From Salticus scenicus (lineage: Eukaryota; Arthropoda; Arachnida; Araneae; Salticidae), in assembly GCA_963930645.1 (NCBI GenBank), contig OZ005657.1, forward strand, positions 45,661,153 through 45,725,152: DNA of 64,000 nucleotides. The letters run 5' to 3'. How positions within the stretch are numbered: the first letter of the stretch is position 1; each line of letters begins with the position of its first letter. Position numbers and translations under genes: made by a program. Of the stretch, positions 58,393-64,000 are shown one piece after another. The notes under the pieces were generated by a model. The model worked only from the letters and a program-made list of their open reading frames with translations. It made no database searches and had not been told where the DNA came from.

Positions 58393-58707
58393 ACGAAAAT
58401 CGGAAGTTACATTTACCTCTTTATATCCTGAGTCGATCTATATTGTTTCAGAATATTATACATATTATTAGGACAGAAATAGAATTCTTAAAAAAGCTCT
58501 GCTCCGATGTAAACTTTAATTAAATCATTTACACATCATATGTTTTATTTAGAAACATTCAATTTTCATAAATTATGTTCAGATTGAATTTTATTTATTG
58601 CCACACTCTTTGATAAGCCATACGGTTTAGGATGCTCTGAAGATATCGAAAGGTTTTCTTTTATCAAGTGAAACTTTTCTGCTAAATATTGGCCAAAAGT
58701 AACGCAT

Positions 58708-58781
58708 TTGCCCATGGGGGGATCGAACCCACGACCTTCCCGTTATTAGCACGACGCTCTAAACAACTGAGCTAATGGGCC
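58708..58781 (-). tRNA. tRNA-Ile(AAT)-like, class B
   Basis: G1.A72, G29.G41 and loss of D-loop G19. Confidence 0.5.
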
Positions 58782-59096
58782 ACGAAAATCGGAAGTTACA
58801 TTTACCTCTTTATATCCTGAGTCGATCTATATTGTTTCAGAATGTTATACATATTATTAGGACAGAAATAGAATTCTTAAAAAAGCTCCGCTTCGATGTA
58901 AACGTTAATTAAATCACTTACACATTATATGTTTTATTTAGAAACATTCAACTTTTATAAATTATGTTCAGATTGAATTTTATTTATTGCCACCCTCTTT
59001 GATAAGCCATACGGTTTAGAATGCTCTGAAGATATCGAAAGGTTTTCTTTTATCAAGTGAAACTTTTCTGCTAAATATTGGCCAAAAGTAACGCAC

Positions 59097-59170
59097 TGGC
59101 CCATGGGGGGATCAAACCCACGACCTTCGCGTTATTAGCACGACGCTCTAACCAGCTGAGCTAATGGGCC
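59097..59170 (-). tRNA. tRNA-Ile(AAT)-like, class C with B-box change
   Basis: Class C stems, but the T loop reads TTTGATC, which alters the B-box core. Starts the third complete module (59097-61504). Confidence 0.6.
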
Positions 59171-59485
59171 ACGGAAATCGGAATTTACATTTACCTCTTT
59201 ATATCCTGAGTCGATCTATATTGTTTCAGAATATTATACATATTATTAGGACAGAAATAGAATTCTTAAAAAAGCTCTGCTTCGATGTAAACATTAATTA
59301 AATCATTTACAAATTATATGCTTTATTTAGAAACATTCAACTTCCATAAATTATGTTCAGATTGAATTTTATTTATTGCCATCCTCTTTGATAAGCCATA
59401 CGGTTTAGGATGCTCTGAATATATCGAAAGGTTTTCTTTTATCAAGTGAAACTTTTCTGGTAAATATTGGCCAAAAGTAACGCAT

Positions 59486-59559
59486 TGGGCCATGGGGGTA
59501 TCGAACCCACGACCTTCGCGTTATTAGCACGACGCTCTAACCAACTGAGCTAATGGTCC
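59486..59559 (-). tRNA. tRNA-Ile(AAT)-like, class D
   Basis: A3.C70; other stems as class C. Confidence 0.65.
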
Positions 59560-59874
59560 AGGAAAATCGACAGTTACATTTACCTCTTTATATCCTGAGT
59601 CGATCTATATTGTTTCAGAATATTATACATATTATTAGGACTGAAATAGAATTCTTAAAAAAGCTCTGCTTCGATGTAAACTTTAATTAAATCATTTACA
59701 CATTATATGTTTTATTTAGAAACATTAAACTTTCATAAATTATGTTCAGATTGAATTTTATTTATTGCCACCCTCTCTGATAAGCCATACGGTTTAGGAT
59801 GCTCTGAAGATATCGAAAGGTTTTCATTTATCAAGTGAAACTTTTCTGCTAAATATTGGCCAAAAGTAACGCAT

Positions 59875-59948
59875 TGGCCCATGGGGGGATCGAACCCACG
59901 ACCTTCGCATTATTAGCACGTCGCTCTAACCAACTGTGCTAATGGGCC
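59875..59948 (-). tRNA. tRNA-Ile(AAT)-like, class E
   Basis: A12.A23 and A27.A43. Confidence 0.55.
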
Positions 59949-60263
59949 ACGAAAATCGGAAGTTACATTTACCTCTTTATATCCTGAGTCGATCTATATT
60001 GTTTCAGAATGTTATACATATTATTAGGACAGAAATAGAATTCTTAAAAAAGCTCTGCTTCGATGTAAACTTTAATTAAATCACTTACACATTAAATGTT
60101 TTATTTAGAAACATTCAACTTTTATAAATTATGTTCAGATTGAAATTTATTTATTGCCACCCTCTTTGATAAGCCATACGGTTTAGAATGCTCTGAAGAT
60201 ATCGAAAGGTTTTCTTTTATTAAGTGAAACTTTTCTGCTAAATATTGGCCAAAAGCAACGCAT

Positions 60264-60337
60264 TGGCCCATGGTGGGATCGAACCCACGACCTTCGCGTT
60301 ATTAGCACGACGCTCTAACCAACTGAGCTAATGGGCC
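60264..60337 (-). tRNA. tRNA-Ile(AAT)-like, class F
   Basis: Two T-stem mismatches. The left spacer keeps the ordinary 'atacggttta'. Confidence 0.65.
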
Positions 60338-60652
60338 ACGAAAATCGTAAGTTACATTTACCTCTTTATATCCTGAGTCGATCTATATTGTTTCAGAATA
60401 TTATACATATTATTAGGACAGAAATAGAATTCTTAAAAATGCTCTGCTTCGATGTAAACTTTAATTAAATCATTTACACATTATATGTTTTATTTAGAAA
60501 CATTCAACTTTCATAAATTATGTTCAGATTGAATTTTATTTATTGCCACCCTCTCTGATAAGCCATACGGTTTAGGATGCTCTGAAGATATCGAAAGGTT
60601 TTCTTTTATCAAGTGAAACTTTTCTGCTAAATATTGGCCAAAAGCAACGCAT

Positions 60653-60726
60653 GGGCCCATGGGGGGATCGAACCCACGACCTTCTCGTTATTAGCACGAC
60701 GCTCTAACCAACTGAGCTAATGGGCC
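60653..60726 (-). tRNA. tRNA-Ile(AAT)-like, class G
   Basis: G29.A41 and discriminator C. Confidence 0.55.
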
Positions 60727-61041
60727 ACGAAATGCGGGAGTTACATTTACCTCTTTATATCCTGAGTCGATCTATATTATTTCAGAATATAATACATACT
60801 ATTAGGACAGAAATAGAATTCTTAAAAAAGCTCTGCTTCGATGTAAACATTAATTAAATCATTTACACATTATATGTTTTATTTAGAAACATTCAACTTT
60901 CATAAATTATGTTCAGATTGAATTTTATTTATTGCCACCCTCTCTGATAAGCCACACGGTTTAGGATGCTCTGAAGATATCGAAAGGTTTTCTTTTATCA
61001 AGTGAAACTTTTCTGCTAAATATTGGCCAAAAGTAACGCAT

Positions 61042-61115
61042 TGGCCCATGGGGGGATCGAACCCACGACCTTCGCGTTATTAGCACGACGCTCTAACCAA
61101 CTGTGCTAATGGGCC
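61042..61115 (-). tRNA. tRNA-Ile(AAT)-like, class H
   Basis: A12.A23; other stems pair apart from T50.C64. Confidence 0.65.
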
Positions 61116-61430
61116 ACGAAAATCGGAAGTTACATTTACCTCTTTATATCCTGAGTCGATCTATATTGTTTCAGAATATTATACATATTATTAGGACAGA
61201 AATAGAATTCTTAAAAAAGCTCTGCTCCGATGTAAACTTTAATTAAATCATTTACACATCATATGTTTTATTTAGAAACATTCAATTTTCATAAATTATG
61301 TTCAGATTGAATTTTATTTATTGCCACACTCTTTGATAAGCCATACGGTTTAGGATGCTCTGAAGATATCGAAAGGTTTTCTTTTATCAAGTGAAACTTT
61401 TCTGCTAAATATTGGCCAAAAGTAACGCAT

Positions 61431-61504
61431 TTGCCCATGGGGGGATCGAACCCACGACCTTCCCGTTATAAGCACGACGCTCTAAACAACTGAGCTAATT
61501 GGCC
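61431..61504 (-). tRNA. tRNA-Ile-like, class B, anticodon changed to TAT
   Basis: The anticodon loop reads CTTATAA instead of CTAATAA, giving UAU, which would still decode isoleucine (AUA). It also has G1.A72, a change at C5 (GGCCAAT), G29.G41 and no D-loop G19, so it is most likely a pseudogene. Confidence 0.5.
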
Positions 61505-61819
61505 ACGAAAATCGGAAGTTACATTTACCTCTTTATATCCTGAGTCGATCTATATTGTTTCAGAATGTTATACATATTATTAGGACAGAAATAGAATTCT
61601 TAAAAAAGCTCTGCTTCGATGTAAACTTTAATTAAATCACTTACACATTAAATGTTTTATTTAGAAACATTCAACTTTTATAAATTATGTTCAGATTGAA
61701 ATTTATTTATTGCCACCCTCTTTGATAAGCCATACCGTTTAGAATGCTCTGAAGATATCGAAAGGTTTTCTTTTATCAAGTGAAACTTTTCTGCTAAATA
61801 TTGGCCAAAAGCAACGCAT

Positions 61820-61893
61820 TGGCCCATGGTGGGATCGAACCCACGACCTTCGCGTTATTAGCACGACGCTCTAACCAACTGAGCTAATGGGCC
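61820..61893 (-). tRNA. tRNA-Ile(AAT)-like, class F
   Basis: Two T-stem mismatches; left spacer marked 'ataccgttta'. Confidence 0.65.
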
Positions 61894-62207
61894 ACGAAAA
61901 TCGTAAGTTACATTTACCTCTTTATATCCTGAGTCGATCTATATTGTTTCAGAATATTATACATATTATTAGGACAGAAATAGAATTCTTAAAAAAGCTC
62001 TGCTTCGATGTAAACTTTAATTAAATCACTTACACATTAAATGTTTTATTTAGAAACATTCAACATCCATAAATTATGTTCAGATTAATTTTATTTATTG
62101 CCACCCTCTTTGATAAGCCATACGGTTTAGAATGCTCTGAAGATATCGAAAGGTTTTCTTTTATCAAGTGAAACTTTTCTGCTAAATATTGGCCAAAAGT
62201 AACGCAC

Positions 62208-62281
62208 TGGCCCATGGGGGGATCGAACCCACGACCTTCGCGTTATTAGCACGACGCTCTAACCAGCTGAGCTAATGGGCC
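62208..62281 (-). tRNA. tRNA-Ile(AAT)-like, class C
   Basis: Only T50.C64 breaks pairing. First of two adjacent class C units. Confidence 0.75.
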
Positions 62282-62595
62282 ACGGAAATCGGAATTTACA
62301 TTTACCTCTTTATATCCTGAGTCGATCTATATTGTTTCAGAATATTATACATATTATTAGGACAGAAATAGAATTCTTAAAAAAGCTCTGCTTCGATGTA
62401 AACTTTAATTAAATCACTTACACATTAAATGTTTTATTTAGAAACATTCAACATCCATAAATTATGTTCAGATTAATTTTATTTATTGCCACCCTCTTTG
62501 ATAAGCCATACGGTTTAGAATGCTCTGAAGATATCGAAAGGTTTTCTTTTATCAAGTGAAACTTTTCTGCTAAATATTGGCCAAAAGTAACGCAC

Positions 62596-62669
62596 TGGCC
62601 CATGGGGGGATCGAACCCACGACCTTCGCGTTATTAGCACGACGCTCTAACCAGCTGAGCTAATGGGCC
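62596..62669 (-). tRNA. tRNA-Ile(AAT)-like, class C
   Basis: Identical by eye to the preceding unit's tRNA, and the spacers match too, so this is a single-unit tandem duplication. Confidence 0.75.
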
Positions 62670-62984
62670 ACGGAAATCGGAATTTACATTTACCTCTTTA
62701 TATCCTGAGTCGATCTATATTGTTTCAGAATATTATACATATTATTAGGACAGAAATAGAATTCTTAAAAAAGCTCTGCTTCGATGTAAACTTTAATTAA
62801 ATCATTTACAAATTATATGCTTTATTTAGAAACATTCAACTTCCATAAATTATGTTCAGATTGAATTTTATTTATTGCCACCCTCTTTGATAAGCCATAC
62901 GGTTTAGGATGCTCTGAATATATCGAAAGGTTTTCTTTTATCAAGTGAAACTTTTCTGGTAAATATTGGCCAAAAGTAACGCAT

Positions 62985-63058
62985 TGGGCCATGGGGGTAT
63001 CGAACCCACGACCTTCGCGTTATTAGCACGACGCTCTAACCAACTGAGCTAATGGTCC
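62985..63058 (-). tRNA. tRNA-Ile(AAT)-like, class D
   Basis: A3.C70; other stems as class C. Confidence 0.65.
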
Positions 63059-63373
63059 AGGAAAATCGACAGTTACATTTACCTCTTTATATCCTGAGTC
63101 GATCTATATTGTTTCAGAATATTATACATATTATTAGGACTGAAATAGAATTCTTAAAAAAGCTCTGCTTCGATGTAAACTTTAATTAAATCATTTACAC
63201 ATTATATGTTTTATTTAGAAACATTAAACTTTCATAAATTATGTTCAGATTGAATTTTATTTATTGCCACCCTCTCTGATAAGCCATACGGTTTAGGATG
63301 CTCTGAAGATATCGAAAGGTTTTCTTTTATCAAGTGAAACTTTTCTGCTAAATATTGGCCAAAAGTAACGCAT

Positions 63374-63447
63374 TGGCCCATGGGGGGATCGAACCCACGA
63401 CCTTCGCATTATTAGCACGTCGCTCTAACCAACTGTGCTAATGGGCC
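63374..63447 (-). tRNA. tRNA-Ile(AAT)-like, class E
   Basis: A12.A23 and A27.A43. Confidence 0.55.
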
Positions 63448-63762
63448 ACGAAAATCGGAAGTTACATTTACCTCTTTATATCCTGAGTCGATCTATATTG
63501 TTTCAGAATGTTATACATATTATTAGGACAGAAATAGAATTCTTAAAAAAGCTCTGCTTCGATGTAAACTTTAATTAAATCACTTACACATTAAATGTTT
63601 TATTTAGAAACATTCAACTTTTATAAATTATGTTCAGATTGAAATTTATTTATTGCCACCCTCTTTGATAAGCCATACCGTTTAGAATGCTCTGAAGATA
63701 TCGAAAGGTTTTCTTTTATCAAGTGAAACTTTTCTGCTAAATATTGGCCAAAAGCAACGCAT

Positions 63763-63836
63763 TGGCCCATGGTGGGATCGAACCCACGACCTTCGCGTTA
63801 TTAGCACGACGCTCTAACCAACTGAGCTAATGGGCC
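63763..63836 (-). tRNA. tRNA-Ile(AAT)-like, class F
   Basis: Two T-stem mismatches; left spacer marked 'ataccgttta'. Last complete copy; its upstream spacer runs to the end of the window. Confidence 0.65.
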
Positions 63837-64000
63837 ACGAAAATCGTAAGTTACATTTACCTCTTTATATCCTGAGTCGATCTATATTGTTTCAGAATAT
63901 TATACATATTATTAGGACAGAAATAGAATTCTTAAAAAAGCTCTGCTTCGATGTAAACTTTAATTAAATCATTTACACATTATATGTTTTATTTAAAAAC

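Larger units (their letters stand above)
41787..64000 (-). repeat. Tandem array of ~389 bp units, each with a tRNA-Ile(AAT)-like core; higher-order structure
   Basis: Fifty-six tRNA-like copies and one half copy, all on the minus strand. 5' end to 5' end spacing is 388-391 bp, except one unit enlarged by a SINE. Each unit is a 74 nt tRNA-Ile(AAT)-like sequence plus a ~315 bp AT-rich spacer with shared landmarks (an EcoRI-type GAATTC, 'gctctgcttcgatgtaaac', 'tattgccaccctct'). Copies fall into classes B-K by recurrent changes. From left the order is: G,B,B',C,D,E,F,H,B,C,D,E,F,G,H,B,F,I,J,K,D,E,F,G,H,B',I,J,K,C,D,E,B',I,J,K,C,D,E,F,G,H,B,C,D,E,F,G,H,B,F,C,C,D,E,F. The dominant module, C-D-E-F-G-H-B, is about 2.72 kb. 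Most copies share a T50.C64 mismatch in the T stem. The array runs off the window. Confidence 0.97.

Noticed and set aside
41787..64000. CRISPR-like array
   Set aside because: The unit is 389 bp with a tRNA core and near-identical spacers; CRISPR repeats are short with unique spacers, and the sequence is eukaryotic.
41787..64000. rDNA or 5S array
   Set aside because: The conserved core has tRNA A and B boxes and folds as tRNA-Ile; no 5S or rRNA sequence seen.

Overview
This window is AT-rich eukaryotic nuclear DNA with no convincing host protein-coding gene. It is built from mobile-element relics, microsatellites and one very large tandem array. The organism is probably an arthropod, plausibly a chelicerate such as a spider. 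That is an inference from the mix of many Tc1/mariner-type elements with TA target duplications, an RNase-H-bearing non-LTR retrotransposon, a SINE with a tRNA-like head, and abundant A/T and ATT microsatellites.

Layout. 1-3.6 kb: AT-rich DNA plus a 1.27 kb TIR element whose ends and interior repeat the word GATGAATGGGAC. 3.6-6.2 kb: a diverged satellite-like block with a ~174 bp monomer and GACA tracts. 6.8-7.4 kb: a foldback element with four internal ~150 bp tandem units. 7.7 and 8.9 kb: two short MITEs. 9.8-10.4 kb: a 298 bp tandem duplication. 10.4-13.2 kb: a 2.85 kb element with long TIRs and a 513 bp internal duplication; degraded relatives lie at 6.3 and 18.4 kb. 13.5 kb: a minus-strand Tc1 transposase relic. 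13.9-17.8 kb: a decayed non-LTR retrotransposon (zinc knuckles, endonuclease, RT, RNase H) carrying a MITE between two perfect 53 bp inverted arms. 18-31 kb: SINE fragments, MITEs and a second element (28.2-29.6 kb) built like the one at 1.6 kb. 31-41 kb: a hAT-type MITE, two related long-TIR elements, further copies of the same Tc1-type MITE, a full SINE and a second Tc1 transposase pseudogene.

41.8-64.0 kb, continuing past the window end: a tandem array of ~389 bp units. Each unit holds one minus-strand tRNA-Ile(AAT)-like sequence (74 nt) and a ~315 bp spacer. I count 56 tRNA-like copies plus a half copy at the left edge. The copies fall into about ten classes (B to K), each with its own signature lesions, and the classes recur in fixed order. 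The main series is C-D-E-F-G-H-B, about 2.72 kb, and a second module, I-J-K, is spliced in. This is higher-order repeat structure like that of centromeric satellites, but with a tRNA gene as the monomer core. Almost every copy keeps the Pol III A box, most keep the B box, and the sampled copies have a TATAAAG-like box near -30 and a TTTT run about 10 nt downstream. Yet no copy has a perfect cloverleaf, so whether the array makes functional tRNA is open. A SINE with a clean 15 bp target duplication sits in one unit at the left edge.
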